Below are positions 21,121 through 33,287 of a stretch of 43,616 nucleotides of DNA, one piece after another. The position numbers and the translations under genes are program-made. The stretch covers positions 1 through 43,616 of the forward strand of contig JAAYPN010000032.1 of assembly GCA_012519775.1 (NCBI GenBank), given 5' to 3'. The notes below the pieces were generated by a model, which saw only the letters and a program-made list of their open reading frames with translations, was not told where the DNA came from and ran no database searches. Numbering within the stretch: the first letter of the stretch is position 1; every line of letters begins with the position of its first letter. Source of the DNA: Aeromonadales bacterium. Lineage in GTDB: Bacteria; Pseudomonadota; Gammaproteobacteria; Enterobacterales; Succinivibrionaceae.

Positions 21121-24100
21121 ATGCCATTTCGCCCAACTCAAAGAGTGGCACCAGGTCAAGGAGTAGGCCTTTTCTATAAGGTTCTGTTTGCTGTTACTTG
21201 CCTTATCAGTGTTGTCTGCATTGTATTCTTAAAGATATCTAATATCCGAGCAAGCAAAGCCATGTCCGGAGAACTCTTATCAACCTCTGCAAACGGCATT
21301 ACTCCTGTTCATGATGGCATGATTGCAAAGTTATTTGAGTACTTTGGTAATGTTACCTATCTGATGCCTCTAGTATTAGTTTACCTAGGCTACAAACTCT
21401 TTTTAAAAAAGCAGCTTTTAAAGCAGGTTGATTTCTTTTTAGTAGGTATCTTTATTTTAGGCTGTAACCTTTTAATTCTTGGTTTATGCTCTTTATTCTC
21501 AGCTTTATCTAAAGGCTCTCATGTTGGTGCTGGTGGCATTTTAGGTGATTTCTTTAATATTCAGATTTCACATCTTTTACCTGGTTTTATCGGTACTTTA
21601 ATTCCAATTGCTGTAACTTTTGTAGGTATCTTTTTATTTGCAGCACACGGTCCAATCTGGTTTTGCGATGCCATAGGCAATTTAATTTCAGATTTAATTG
21701 ATAAAGCACGCGGTATCAGCAAAAAAGAAACTTATCAGGAACCTGAAGCGATGGAAGAAGTTGATATCAACTCACCAAGTCCATTTGATGCAGGCAGTAA
21801 CTCAATGGAGCCTGAAGTTGATGAGTTATATCCACAGCGTGTGGCAAGTCATGATCCTGTTGATGTAAAAGCTGCAAAAGAGCAGCCTGTAAAGAGCACT
21901 GCACCTAAGGCTGTTGATCCACAGGTTAAAATGCCTAATCCAAGATCTGGCCTTTACAGCAGCAGTTTTGATAATTTCGGCGGTGTTCCAACAGAGCGTA
22001 AGCTTGATACCAAGCGTTTTAAAGAAACACCAATGCACGCAGGAATTCATCCTCAGAGCAAAGATTTAAACCGTAGAATCGAGCCTAATTTCGGTCCAGC
22101 TCCTGGAAGTTCACTACATCAGAGTAAGTCTCCATTATTCAGTCGCAGTAATGTTCCATTTACAGCACCTGAGATCTCAACTCCAGCCTATGGCAGCTAT
22201 GCAGATTCATCATCCTCAATGCAGGGTAGGGAAACTGCAGCATCTGGCAGAGCACAGGTATCTGATGAGGTTAAATCAGAGGGGCCTACAACCTATATCA
22301 ACGGACTTGCCTATGCAAACGGTAAGGAAGCTACAGCTCCTAAGTATGACTATGACAAGGACACACCACATGCAACAGATGCAAATGGTAATGTAGTTAA
22401 AAAGTCTATAGTAACCAGAGTTGTTTTCTCAAATTCAGATGAGTCACTGCAAAAGACTACTCCTGTAGAGCAAAAAGAAGAGAAGGTTATTTATAAGGCA
22501 GGTGCTGATCATCTGCCTCCACTTGAGAGAATTGGTAATCCTTTAATTCAGCCAGAGGTAAGTACTGTAATTACTCGTACCTATGCTGAGCCTTTACAGA
22601 AGAATGTACAGGTAAAGCAGGATGGGGATAATGTATCAGGTCAGTTTACACAGCCTGAGCAGGTATCTACTATCGTAACTAAGGGTAGTCCACTTAAGGC
22701 TGCTGATGATGCTTATAAGGCAACAACTACTAGAAACTCCATGTTCCCTAATCAGGATGTAAGTGAAGAGAACGTGATTAGCTTTGCTGATTTAATGAAA
22801 TCAGATGAGAAAAAAGGCTTTAATATCGGCTCTTTAACCTCAGCATTTATTCCATCAAATCATGATGAGGATAAGCTAAAGCCTGCATCAGGTGATCCTA
22901 TTAAAGAGTCTCAGCTTACAAAAGAGAAGTTCTCACGCGGTATCAATGGTGCTCAGGTAAATTCAGATAATCAGAGCACTGATAATCACACACAAAGTGC
23001 TCCTATTGTTACACCTGCACCATCTCATTATGAGAATAAGTCATCTGAGAGTGTATATCCTCAGTCATCAGATAACTCTATCTTAGAGAAGACTCCTTCC
23101 CAGTCAGAGCCATTTAATCACAACATTTCAGAGGTTGATTCTCTAAAGAATGAAGAAAGCAACTCTAATTACTCATATGAGCAATCAATCAACCATAACA
23201 TCAACGTTAATGATTTAAGCTCAAAAGATGAGACGGTAAACACTAAATCTGAGAGTGCTCAGGTAACAAATCCATATGCTCAAAGAAGCAGCTTTGCAGG
23301 TATCGGCGGCAGTACCGGTGCTATGCCAAATCAGAGCTCACAGGTTGTAACACGCAATTCATCTGGTACTGTAAAGATTCACTATGCACGTGCTACAGAA
23401 ACCTGTCCTAAGACTCATTATGATGAGTGGAGACCAAGCTTTGATCTTTTAACTCCTTCTAATGCACAGGATGATATTGATCTTCAGGAAATTGAAGACA
23501 AGAAAGAGACCATTAACCGTTACATGAGAGACTTCTCATTAAAAGGCTCTGTTGCAACCTACGTAAGCGGTCCTGTTATCACCCGTTTTGATATTCTTTT
23601 AGAGCCTGGTGTTAAGTCAAGTCAGATCTCATCATCAACAACTGATCTTGAGCGTTATCTTATGACCAACAAGATCAACGTTATTCCTGCAATCCCAGGC
23701 ACTCCATATTTAGGTATTGAAGTACCAAATACCAAGCGTAAGCTTATTAACTTAGCTGACGTTGTAGAGAGCGATGAGTTTGTAAATTCAAATGCAAAAC
23801 TTCCATTATGCCTTGGAGTTGATATCGTAGGTAATCCTGTTGTAGTTGATCTTGCAAAGGCTCCTCATCTTCTGATTGGTGGTACTACAGGTTCTGGTAA
23901 GTCTGCAGGTGTTAACTCAATGCTGGTATCTTTACTATTATCAAGATCACCTGCTGAACTTCGTTTACTTTTAGTTGATCCTAAGACTGTAGAGTTCTCT
24001 CAGTACTATGGTCTGCCACATCTTCTGTCTCCAATCATTACCGATCCAGAGACTGCAAACGCTGCTTTAACCTGGCTTATCAAGGAGCAGGAGCGTCGTT

Positions 24101-24912
24101 ACAAGTTATTATCATTGTTACATACTCAGAATATTATTCAGTGTAACGACTATATCCGTGAGCAGAATGCTCAGGGTAAGGTTGTATACGATCCTATGTG
24201 GTCTGCTGATATGGGCGGTATGCCTGCTGAGTTAAAACCACTACCTTATATCGTTGTGGTTATCGATGAGTTTGCTGATTTAATGGCAGCATCTCAGGAT
24301 CTTCCTCCACAAAAGAGAGCAGATGCCCGTGTAGCCCGTTTAGCACAGAAGGCACGTGCTGCCGGTATCCATCTTGTACTTGCAACACAGACTCCAAGAG
24401 CGCAGGTGGTAACAGGTGTTATTAAGGCAAACTTCCCATCAAAGATTGCCTATACCGTACAGAATGCTCAGGACTCAAGAGTTATTCTTGATGAGAATGG
24501 TGCTGAAAACCTGCTAGGTTACGGTGATATGTTCGTACGTTTCCAGGCTGTAAACAACAATAATTCATTTAGAGCTCAGGGCCCATATACAAGCAACGGT
24601 GATGTTCACAATGTGGTTCAATCATGGATTGACAGATACGGTGAGCCTGAGTATGTAGATGGGGTAACCGAGATTGAATCTGAAGATGAAGGTTCACAAG
24701 GCAGCAGTGGCGGACCTGGAGTTGCATTAGATGCCTTATTTGATGAAGTTGCAGCTTATGCAAAGTCATTAAAGGATTCAAACGGCAATCCAAAGGCTTT
24801 ATCAAAGTCTGAAATCCAGACTGCTTTTGGTATCGGCTTTAACAGAGCAAACAAGATCCATCGTCAGTTACAGAAAGAAGGTGTAATTGACAGCAAGGGC
24901 CTGGCTTTTTAA
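21121..24912 (+). CDS. ftsK: DNA translocase FtsK
   Basis: 1263 aa; N-terminal TMs, long low-complexity linker, GGTTGSGKSAGVN Walker A, VVIDEFADLM Walker B, C-terminal gamma winged helix. Confidence 0.97.
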   Translation: MPFRPTQRVAPGQGVGLFYKVLFAVTCLISVVCIVFLKISNIRASKAMSGELLSTSANGITPVHDGMIAKLFEYFGNVTYLMPLVLVYLGYKLFLKKQLLKQVDFFLVGIFILGCNLLILGLCSLFSALSKGSHVGAGGILGDFFNIQISHLLPGFIGTLIPIAVTFVGIFLFAAHGPIWFCDAIGNLISDLIDKARGISKKETYQEPEAMEEVDINSPSPFDAGSNSMEPEVDELYPQRVASHDPVDVKAAKEQPVKSTAPKAVDPQVKMPNPRSGLYSSSFDNFGGVPTERKLDTKRFKETPMHAGIHPQSKDLNRRIEPNFGPAPGSSLHQSKSPLFSRSNVPFTAPEISTPAYGSYADSSSSMQGRETAASGRAQVSDEVKSEGPTTYINGLAYANGKEATAPKYDYDKDTPHATDANGNVVKKSIVTRVVFSNSDESLQKTTPVEQKEEKVIYKAGADHLPPLERIGNPLIQPEVSTVITRTYAEPLQKNVQVKQDGDNVSGQFTQPEQVSTIVTKGSPLKAADDAYKATTTRNSMFPNQDVSEENVISFADLMKSDEKKGFNIGSLTSAFIPSNHDEDKLKPASGDPIKESQLTKEKFSRGINGAQVNSDNQSTDNHTQSAPIVTPAPSHYENKSSESVYPQSSDNSILEKTPSQSEPFNHNISEVDSLKNEESNSNYSYEQSINHNINVNDLSSKDETVNTKSESAQVTNPYAQRSSFAGIGGSTGAMPNQSSQVVTRNSSGTVKIHYARATETCPKTHYDEWRPSFDLLTPSNAQDDIDLQEIEDKKETINRYMRDFSLKGSVATYVSGPVITRFDILLEPGVKSSQISSSTTDLERYLMTNKINVIPAIPGTPYLGIEVPNTKRKLINLADVVESDEFVNSNAKLPLCLGVDIVGNPVVVDLAKAPHLLIGGTTGSGKSAGVNSMLVSLLLSRSPAELRLLLVDPKTVEFSQYYGLPHLLSPIITDPETANAALTWLIKEQERRYKLLSLLHTQNIIQCNDYIREQNAQGKVVYDPMWSADMGGMPAELKPLPYIVVVIDEFADLMAASQDLPPQKRADARVARLAQKARAAGIHLVLATQTPRAQVVTGVIKANFPSKIAYTVQNAQDSRVILDENGAENLLGYGDMFVRFQAVNNNNSFRAQGPYTSNGDVHNVVQSWIDRYGEPEYVDGVTEIESEDEGSQGSSGGPGVALDALFDEVAAYAKSLKDSNGNPKALSKSEIQTAFGIGFNRANKIHRQLQKEGVIDSKGLAF

Positions 24913-24933
24913 AGCAGGCTTTGAGGAATAGAT

Positions 24934-25530
24934 ATGATTAAGCTTTTAAAGGGATTAACTTTAGCTTTAGCACTTACAAGCTTTGGTGCAATTGCTGATG
25001 ATGTAACAAGTCTTCAGAAGATTATTTTCAAGCAGGAAGCTTTTAAATCAAGCTTTAATCAGGACGTTAAAAGAAGCGATGGCAAGGAAGTAGCAAAATC
25101 AAGCGGTACCCTTGCTTTAAAAAGACCTGACAGACTGATGCTACACACCTTATCTCCAGATGAGCAGGTTTTATTTACCAAAGGCAATGATGTACTTTAT
25201 TACGATCCTTTTGTAAATCAAGTAAGCATCTTCTCAAAAAAGAATTTATACACCTCTCCATTCATGCTGCTTACAAGCAAAAGCTCTGAAATCTGGGGTA
25301 AATATACTGTAAAGGCATGTGGTGATACTTATACACTTACACCAAAGAGTGTTGGTGAGGTTCGCTCAATTAAGATTGTAGTTGCAAATGATGCAATTAA
25401 AGATCTTTATATTCTGATGAAAGATGGCAACACCAATCATTATGCCTTGTCCGATATTACCTACAGCGTAAGTGACAGTGTCTTTGATTACACTATTCCT
25501 CAGGATGTTCAGATAGACGATGAGCGATAG
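24934..25530 (+). CDS. lolA: Outer-membrane lipoprotein carrier protein LolA
   Basis: Signal peptide; SGTLALKRPDRLMLHTLSPDEQVLFTKGNDVLYYDPFVNQV; sits between ftsK and rarA as in E. coli. Confidence 0.93.
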   Translation: MIKLLKGLTLALALTSFGAIADDVTSLQKIIFKQEAFKSSFNQDVKRSDGKEVAKSSGTLALKRPDRLMLHTLSPDEQVLFTKGNDVLYYDPFVNQVSIFSKKNLYTSPFMLLTSKSSEIWGKYTVKACGDTYTLTPKSVGEVRSIKIVVANDAIKDLYILMKDGNTNHYALSDITYSVSDSVFDYTIPQDVQIDDER

Positions 25531-26950
25531 CCAGGTTGATCTGTTTGCTTCATATGAGCAGCAGAAGAAAGACGAAGAAAAAACTAATGAAGATGTAAAT
25601 TCAGCTGATGAGTTTGCGCCTTTAGCATCAAGACTTCGTCCTCAATCAATTGCTGAATACATAGGTCAGAGCCATCTTTTAGGAGATGGCAAACCACTTA
25701 GAACACTGTTAAACCGTGGTACCTGCTACTCCATGATCTTATGGGGACCACCTGGTGTTGGTAAGACCACCTTAGCCTTGCTGTTTGCAAAAGCATGTAA
25801 TGCTGTAGTAGAGCAGATCCCTGCTGTAACCTCTGGTGTTAAAGATATCCGTGAGGCAGTAGACAGAGCAGTTTTAAGAAAGCAAAACGGTATTAAAACC
25901 TTAGTCTTTGTGGATGAGGTGCACCGCTTTAACAAATCACAGCAGGATGCCTTTTTACCACATATTGAAAACGGCACCATCACCTTTATCGGTGCAACAA
26001 CAGAAAACCCATCCTTTAGTCTAAACTCAGCTCTTTTATCAAGAGCACGTGTTTATGTACTACAAAAATTAAGCGAAGAAGAGTCTGTACAACTTTTAAA
26101 TTACGCACTGACATCTCAAAGAGGTCTTAAAAAGCTTAATCTTCATTTGGCTGACGGAGTTGAAAAGGCAATTGTTGATCTAGCTGCAGGCGATGCCAGA
26201 TTCCTTTTAAACATTCTTGAGATGTCATCAGATTTAGCTGCTGACTATAAAAATGGTGGCAAAATCATTACTCTTGCCATGGTAGGCGCTGTAGCTGGCA
26301 GAAAACTCATGAGCTATGATAAGGGCGGCGATGCTTTTTATGAGTTGATTTCTGCCTTTCATAAATCAGTACGAGGAAGCAGTCCTGATGCTGCTTTGTA
26401 CTGGTACTCAAGAATTCTTGAGGCAGGAGGCGATCCTCTTTATGTAGCAAGACGTCTTCTTGCTATTGCAACAGAGGATGTAGGTCTTGCCGATCCTAGA
26501 GCGATGACAGTTACCTTAAACGCCTGGGATATTTTTGAAAGAGTAGGTGCTGCTGAAGGTGAAAGAGCAATTGCAGAGGCTGCGGTGTATTGCGCTTTAG
26601 CTCCAAAGAGCAACATGCTTTATACTGCCTTTAACAATGCTAGAGCTGATGCTAAAAATAATGGCAGTCTTGATGTACCTATCTATCTTAGAAATGCTCC
26701 AACCAAGCTTTTAGAAAAACTCGGATATAAAAAGGGCTACCGTTATGCGCATGATTATGAAGGTGCATATGCTGCAGGTGAGAGTTTCTTTCCTGAGGAG
26801 CTTGCAGGTACCGTTTACTATCATCCATCTGATAGAGGCATGGAATTTAATTACACCAAAAAAGTTGAGTATTTAAAAGAGAGAGACAGACGCGAGCAGG
26901 ATAAGCGCTACCCTGAGGGATTTAGGGGTAAAAAGGTAACTTATGAATAA
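25520..26950 (+). CDS. rarA: Replication-associated recombination protein A
   Basis: LASRLRPQSIAEYIGQSHLL, GPPGVGKTTLAL, FVDEVHRFNKSQQDAFLP, GATTENPSFSLN. Confidence 0.97.
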   Translation: MSDSQVDLFASYEQQKKDEEKTNEDVNSADEFAPLASRLRPQSIAEYIGQSHLLGDGKPLRTLLNRGTCYSMILWGPPGVGKTTLALLFAKACNAVVEQIPAVTSGVKDIREAVDRAVLRKQNGIKTLVFVDEVHRFNKSQQDAFLPHIENGTITFIGATTENPSFSLNSALLSRARVYVLQKLSEEESVQLLNYALTSQRGLKKLNLHLADGVEKAIVDLAAGDARFLLNILEMSSDLAADYKNGGKIITLAMVGAVAGRKLMSYDKGGDAFYELISAFHKSVRGSSPDAALYWYSRILEAGGDPLYVARRLLAIATEDVGLADPRAMTVTLNAWDIFERVGAAEGERAIAEAAVYCALAPKSNMLYTAFNNARADAKNNGSLDVPIYLRNAPTKLLEKLGYKKGYRYAHDYEGAYAAGESFFPEELAGTVYYHPSDRGMEFNYTKKVEYLKERDRREQDKRYPEGFRGKKVTYE

Positions 26951-27018
26951 TATAATTTACATGTAAAATCATTGTCACCTAATAAAATACAAAGCATTTC
27001 ATATTTATAAGCCTATAG

Positions 27019-28463
<1,445 letters not shown>

Positions 28464-28464
<1 letters not shown>

Positions 28465-28964
28465 TGCTGACAGCACTTGATTGGGTAATAATAGGCGTCG
28501 TGGCAATCTCTGCCGTGATGTCTATTTTCAGAGGCTTTATCAAAGAAGCCTCTTCAATTTTATCCTGGATTGTTGCATTTATTGTTTCATCCAAATTTTA
28601 CCCAATGGCATCAACATATGTAACCTTTTCAAATGACGAACTGACACGCAACGTCATCTCATGTATTGTACTGTTTGTTGTCACATTAGTTGTCTTAGGC
28701 TTTATCTCTAACGCAGTAAGCTCACTTGTTAAAAAAGCAGGTCTATCAAGTTTTGACAGACTCTTAGGTGTTGCTTTTGGTGTTGCCCGAGGCATTCTGA
28801 TTGTTACAGCTGTTCTTGCCCTTGCAAAATTCTTATTCGCGTTACATATCATAACCTTTATTCAAGATTATCCATGGTACAAAAATTCACAATTTGTACC
28901 TGATTTACTACCTATTGTAAATTGGTTCTTTACATACGTGGGAACCGCAGAAACTGGAGCTTAG
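28464..28964 (+). CDS. cvpA: CvpA family protein
   Basis: [32 protein letters not shown]; four TMs; immediately before purF. Confidence 0.93.
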
Positions 28965-28966
28965 CT

Positions 28967-30484
28967 ATGTGTGGTGTTGTTGGAATTGTCGGAGCATCTC
29001 CTGTCAATTTACCACTTTATAATTCATTACAGGTGTTGCAACACCGTGGACAAGATGCTGCGGGCATCGTAACCGTTGATGAGGATGATAACTTCCATCA
29101 GCGTAAAGCAAATGGCATGGTAACTGAAGTATTTCAGCAGCGCCATATGTTACGTTTAAAGGGCAACATTGGTATTGGCCATAGCCGTTACCCAACAGCA
29201 GGCTCTTCATCAGCAGCTGAAGCACAGCCTTTCTATGTTAACTCACCATACGGTATTGCGTTAGCCCACAACGGGAATCTTATCAATTCCAAAGAATTAA
29301 AAGAAAAATGCAAAAAAGCCCACCGTCACGTTAACACTCAATCCGATTCAGAAATACTCTTAAACATCCTAGCCTGGAAAATCTCAAATATTGAACACGA
29401 TGTTCCAACTGAAGATGATATCTTCAACGCAGTATCAGGCGTTTATGAGGAAATCAGAGGCGGTTACGCTGTAGTAAGTCTTGTATTAGGTGTAGGTCTT
29501 ATCGCTTTTAGAGATCCATGCGGTATCCGTCCTATGGTTCTAGGCTCAAAGACTACCGAAGATGGCAAGGTTGAGTACATGGTTGCATCAGAGAGCGTTG
29601 CTTTAGATGTTTCAGGCTTCAAGTTAGAGCGTGATGTAAAGCCAGGCGAATGCTTACTGATCACAAAAGAGGGTAAGTTATTCTCTAAGATCTGTGCTAA
29701 GAACCCAACTCTGCAGTCATGTATCTTTGAGTATGTATACTTTGCTCGTCCTGATTCAATCATTGATGGCGCATCAGTATATGCTACTCGTGTTCGCATG
29801 GGAACTAAGCTTGCTCAGCAGATCCAGAATGAGCACAAAGATCTTAAGATTGATGTAGTAATTCCAATTCCTGATACATCAGTTGATATCGCAGTTCAGA
29901 TTGCAAGAACACTAGGTGTTCCATACCGTCAGGGCTTCGTTAAGAACAGATATATCGGCCGTACTTTCATTATGCCTGGTCAGAAACAGCGTAAGAAGTC
30001 AGTACGTAACAAGTTAAACCCAATTCCTGCAGAGTTTTTAGGTAAGAACGTACTACTAGTTGACGATTCAATCGTACGTGGTACCACTTCATTACAGATT
30101 GTGCAGATGGCTCGTGAGGCAGGTGCAAAGCAGGTATTCTTTGCTTCAGCATCTCCTGAGATCTGCTATCCAAACATCTACGGTATCGATATGCCAACCT
30201 CTAAGGAGCTTATCGCTTACGGCAGAAGCAATGAAGAGATCTGCAAGGAAATCTCAGCTGATGCTCTGATTTATCAGAAGATTGAAGATTTAGAGGCAAG
30301 CGTAACTGAGGAGAATCCTGAGTTAACCAAGTTTGAAACCTCAATCTTTACAGGTAAGTACGTAGTACCACCTGCTGATGATTACTTTGATAATATCGAA
30401 AAGCAGCGCTCTGATGATGCAAAGGCCGACAAAGCCTGGAAAGATTCATCAGATGCAGATGAGCTTGATATCTTCAATATCTAA
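28967..30484 (+). CDS. purF: Amidophosphoribosyltransferase
   Basis: MCGVVGIVG Ntn nucleophile Cys2, [15 protein letters not shown] site [14 protein letters not shown]. Start corrected to the ATG at 28967. Confidence 0.97.
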   Translation: MCGVVGIVGASPVNLPLYNSLQVLQHRGQDAAGIVTVDEDDNFHQRKANGMVTEVFQQRHMLRLKGNIGIGHSRYPTAGSSSAAEAQPFYVNSPYGIALAHNGNLINSKELKEKCKKAHRHVNTQSDSEILLNILAWKISNIEHDVPTEDDIFNAVSGVYEEIRGGYAVVSLVLGVGLIAFRDPCGIRPMVLGSKTTEDGKVEYMVASESVALDVSGFKLERDVKPGECLLITKEGKLFSKICAKNPTLQSCIFEYVYFARPDSIIDGASVYATRVRMGTKLAQQIQNEHKDLKIDVVIPIPDTSVDIAVQIARTLGVPYRQGFVKNRYIGRTFIMPGQKQRKKSVRNKLNPIPAEFLGKNVLLVDDSIVRGTTSLQIVQMAREAGAKQVFFASASPEICYPNIYGIDMPTSKELIAYGRSNEEICKEISADALIYQKIEDLEASVTEENPELTKFETSIFTGKYVVPPADDYFDNIEKQRSDDAKADKAWKDSSDADELDIFNI

Positions 30485-30490
30485 TTAAAA

Positions 30491-30514
30491 GGGTTCTTCC
30501 GAAAAACTGTGGTA
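30491..30514. mobile_element. Candidate terminal inverted repeat of an ISL3-family element
   Basis: GGGTTCTTCCGAAAAACTGTGGTA 6 bp after the purF stop, resembling ISL3-family ends, next to a transposase relic. Confidence 0.6.
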
Positions 30515-30554
30515 AGCACTGATTTGGTTACACAATATTAACCTAGTGCTTATA

Positions 30555-31106
30555 TTAAACTGTGAGTGCTTTTCCTTTAAAAGCACTCTTAATTCTCAAA
30601 AAGAAATATTCAAAATCTCTAAAACCAAAAGCAATTCTCTTAAGCACCTTAATCTTGTTGTTAATGCCTTTTTGAACACTGGTTCTAATGCGATATATGC
30701 CAGAATTGGTAATACCATCCTTGTAGCGTATGTTCTGATTTTCAGCAAACCTAGTTATTCCATCAACTTTAGAGCTAATTACAAGCTCATACCATTCATT
30801 CCATAACTTTTCTGCGTCTTCTTTTGAACAGGTGTTAAATACGTCAGGTAGAAGCTCCTTGAGTTCATTAGCTGCGTATAAATCATGGTAATAATCAATG
30901 AGGTTATCAAGCTTCGTTTTCCTTTCCGCTGACAGTCTAGAATTCCTTGTTAATAGAAGGAAGCGTGAGTTTTTAAGTAAACTGTATCCGTCTTTGTCGT
31001 CTTTGATTTTCTTATCGCTTGAGAGTCTGATTCTGATGACACAGATAACCAGTCTGCCTTAGTTATAAATGATATGGAACAGGTCATATACAACCAAAGC
31101 CTTTTA
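30555..31106 (-). pseudogene. ISL3-family transposase, C-terminal fragment with an in-frame stop
   Basis: Minus-strand translation KALVVYDLFHIIYN*GRLVICVIRIRLSSDKKIKDDKDGYSLLKNSRFLLL...GIYRIRTSVQKGINNKIKVLKRIAFGFRDFEYFFLRIKSAF...; stop codon at 31059-31061; N-terminal part absent. Confidence 0.8.
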
Positions 31107-31311
31107 GAGGTTAACTTGTAATTATATTAGCTATAACTAATATAAGTAAGTATATGCTAACTAAGAGCAAAAACTTAAGCAACAGAAAATTAAAACCTTT
31201 TGACAATGCTTTATAAATCAGATAATTAGATTTAGAAAAGTTAAATGGTATGAAATATGAGAGAGGAGGATTAAGCTGACAGAAAACATTCCATCAGCCT
31301 AAAAATGAGGA

Positions 31312-32166
31312 TTAGCTTAAAGATTCTCTGATTCTGTTTTGATGATCCAGCTTTAACTCAAAAGATGCTCTGGTGTAGTAGATTATCTTTTTCATGAGGA
31401 TATCAAGTGGGGCGTTCTCTGAGTAATCAGCCATTGCAAAATGGTTAATTCTGTTATCTCGAATAAGCTCATGAACTTTTGTGGTGTCCTGAGTTTCTGG
31501 ATCATATACACCGATGGCATGGCCACCAGCTGAATTTACAAGTTTCATACATGGAATATCAGTCTGACTGTCTCCTATATAGACGATATTCTCAAAGGGA
31601 ATTTTAATGGAATCTCTTGTAAAGTAGCGGTTCACATCATTGTCATTTACATCTAGTGTGCCCTTTGAAATTCTAAAGAGAAACTGGGTTTTATTGGTAA
31701 AGTTGATGTTCTGAGCAGGCCAGATGGCAGCTCCGTTTTTATCGTAGAAAAAGGAGTTTGCGTAGATCATTTTAAACTTGGAAGCAATCTTTGTGCCCTC
31801 AATCATTTCTTTAAGACCTGATGAAATGATGTAGTGCTCAATTTCCACGCCAAATTTACTGCCGTATTCATTGATTCTGTCAAACCAGGTATCAACACCG
31901 TGGTACAGGGCAACTTTTGAGCCGAATTCCATGAGCTTTTCTTTTTTTACCTGGAACTTGCCTTTAGCACCGTAAAGCATCAGATACATGTAGGCTAAAT
32001 TAGGATCCATCTGATTTTCGATGGCAAGCTGTGTAGATGCTCTCCAGAAGTCATCAACATTGGCATTGATCTGCTGGATATAGCCTTGTGCCTGCATTTC
32101 ATATGGAGTTAGTGTTCTGTCAAAATCGTAGCAGATTGCCAGTATATTCTTTTTATTTGCGCTCAT
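31312..32166 (-). CDS. HAD-superfamily hydrolase
   Basis: ILAICYDFDRTLTPYEMQ (DxD motif I), YIISSGLKEMIEGT, IVYIGDSQTDIPCM. Start at ATG 32166 (MSANKK) preferred over 32190. Confidence 0.8.
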   Translation of the reverse strand: MSANKKNILAICYDFDRTLTPYEMQAQGYIQQINANVDDFWRASTQLAIENQMDPNLAYMYLMLYGAKGKFQVKKEKLMEFGSKVALYHGVDTWFDRINEYGSKFGVEIEHYIISSGLKEMIEGTKIASKFKMIYANSFFYDKNGAAIWPAQNINFTNKTQFLFRISKGTLDVNDNDVNRYFTRDSIKIPFENIVYIGDSQTDIPCMKLVNSAGGHAIGVYDPETQDTTKVHELIRDNRINHFAMADYSENAPLDILMKKIIYYTRASFELKLDHQNRIRESLS

Positions 32167-32355
32167 AATCTTATCCTTTGTCATAAGCATAGATTACATG
32201 AAAATTAAAAAAATTTAATAAAGATTAGAAAGTTATTTTTGCAAAGTGTTAAGAGCCTTAAATTATGGCTGCTTTCAAAATATGAAAAACTCTCTGTTTT
32301 CTGAAAATTTTTTGTGATAATCTGATTCTATCAGTTATTTTTCTAAGGATTGTAT

Positions 32356-32739
32356 ATGCATATTGAACATGTAGCTATTTATGTAAAGGATTTAGAAAAG
32401 GCAAAAGAGTTTTTTACAAGCTATTTTAACTGCACAGTAAATGATTTGTACCACAACAAAAAGACCGGATTTAAGTCTTATTTTGTAAGCTTTGATAGTG
32501 GCGCAAGACTTGAGATTATGACTCGTGACAATCTTTTACCTGATTCTGATGATAAGACAAGATTAGGCTATGTGCATCTTGCTCTGTGCGTAGGCGGCAG
32601 AGAAAATGTTGATATATATACTCGTAAACTGCAGGAGAACGGCTATAATGTTCTTTCAGGACCAAGAGTTACAGGAGATGGTTACTACGAGAGCGTAGTA
32701 GAGATCTTTGAAGGTAACCTTTTAGAGTTATGTGCATAA
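32356..32739 (+). CDS. VOC/glyoxalase-family protein
   Basis: MHIEHVAIYVKDLEKAKEFF, GYVHLALCVG, VVEIFEGNLLELCA. Confidence 0.87.
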   Translation: MHIEHVAIYVKDLEKAKEFFTSYFNCTVNDLYHNKKTGFKSYFVSFDSGARLEIMTRDNLLPDSDDKTRLGYVHLALCVGGRENVDIYTRKLQENGYNVLSGPRVTGDGYYESVVEIFEGNLLELCA

Positions 32740-32750
32740 AAGAGTAGAAA

Positions 32751-33215
32751 ATGAGCGATAAAGTAGAGACTTCAAAAGATGAGCTAGGCGGCACTTACGA
32801 TCCATACAAGAGCGCGCCTTTGAGTACATCAGAGAGAGTAATGTTTAATATCTCAGTTGTATATATAACTTTAGTAAGCTCATTCATCTTTGCTTTTTTA
32901 ATGGTGGCTATGCCATCTGTTTTAAGTGCTGTTATTGGTTTCGTCTGGGCAATCCCAGGTCTTACCTTTTTATACGGCTATCATTCAGGCCGTGACAAGA
33001 AAAGAGTAAGAACACTGCATACCTGCATCTTTATTGCAGAGGTTATATTTATGGTTTACACCATTTATATGTGCGCCTGTGCAAGAAACGATGCTCTAGC
33101 ACTTACAGTTGATCTGGTTATTTTTGCCCTTTATGTTTTATGTCTTGAGTTTGGTATTTTACGTGTGATTAAAAAGCATGAAACAGCCTACTACAATGAT
33201 ACTCTAAAGCAGTAA
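32751..33215 (+). CDS. Hypothetical membrane protein (about 4 TMs)
   Basis: 154 aa; four hydrophobic stretches; closely follows the VOC gene on the same strand. Confidence 0.65.
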   Translation: MSDKVETSKDELGGTYDPYKSAPLSTSERVMFNISVVYITLVSSFIFAFLMVAMPSVLSAVIGFVWAIPGLTFLYGYHSGRDKKRVRTLHTCIFIAEVIFMVYTIYMCACARNDALALTVDLVIFALYVLCLEFGILRVIKKHETAYYNDTLKQ

Positions 33216-33231
33216 GAGAAGATTTAACGAG

Positions 33232-33267
33232 ATATTATAAAGGCAGCTAACGCTGCCTTTATAATAT
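33232..33267. terminator. Bidirectional hairpin between convergent genes
   Basis: ATATTATAAAGGCAGC-taac-GCTGCCTTTATAATAT perfect 16-bp stem between convergent genes. Confidence 0.9.
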
Positions 33268-33287
33268 GTAAGAGAGAATACCTTTTA

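Noticed and set aside
30546-30806. 86-aa plus-strand ORF after purF
   Set aside because: Antisense to the ISL3 transposase fragment; the minus-strand translation has clear family similarity and this one has none.
32751-33215. 4-TM protein with the VOC gene as a possible toxin-antitoxin or defence pair
   Set aside because: Sizes and features do not fit known toxin-antitoxin or defence effectors, and there is no supporting context.
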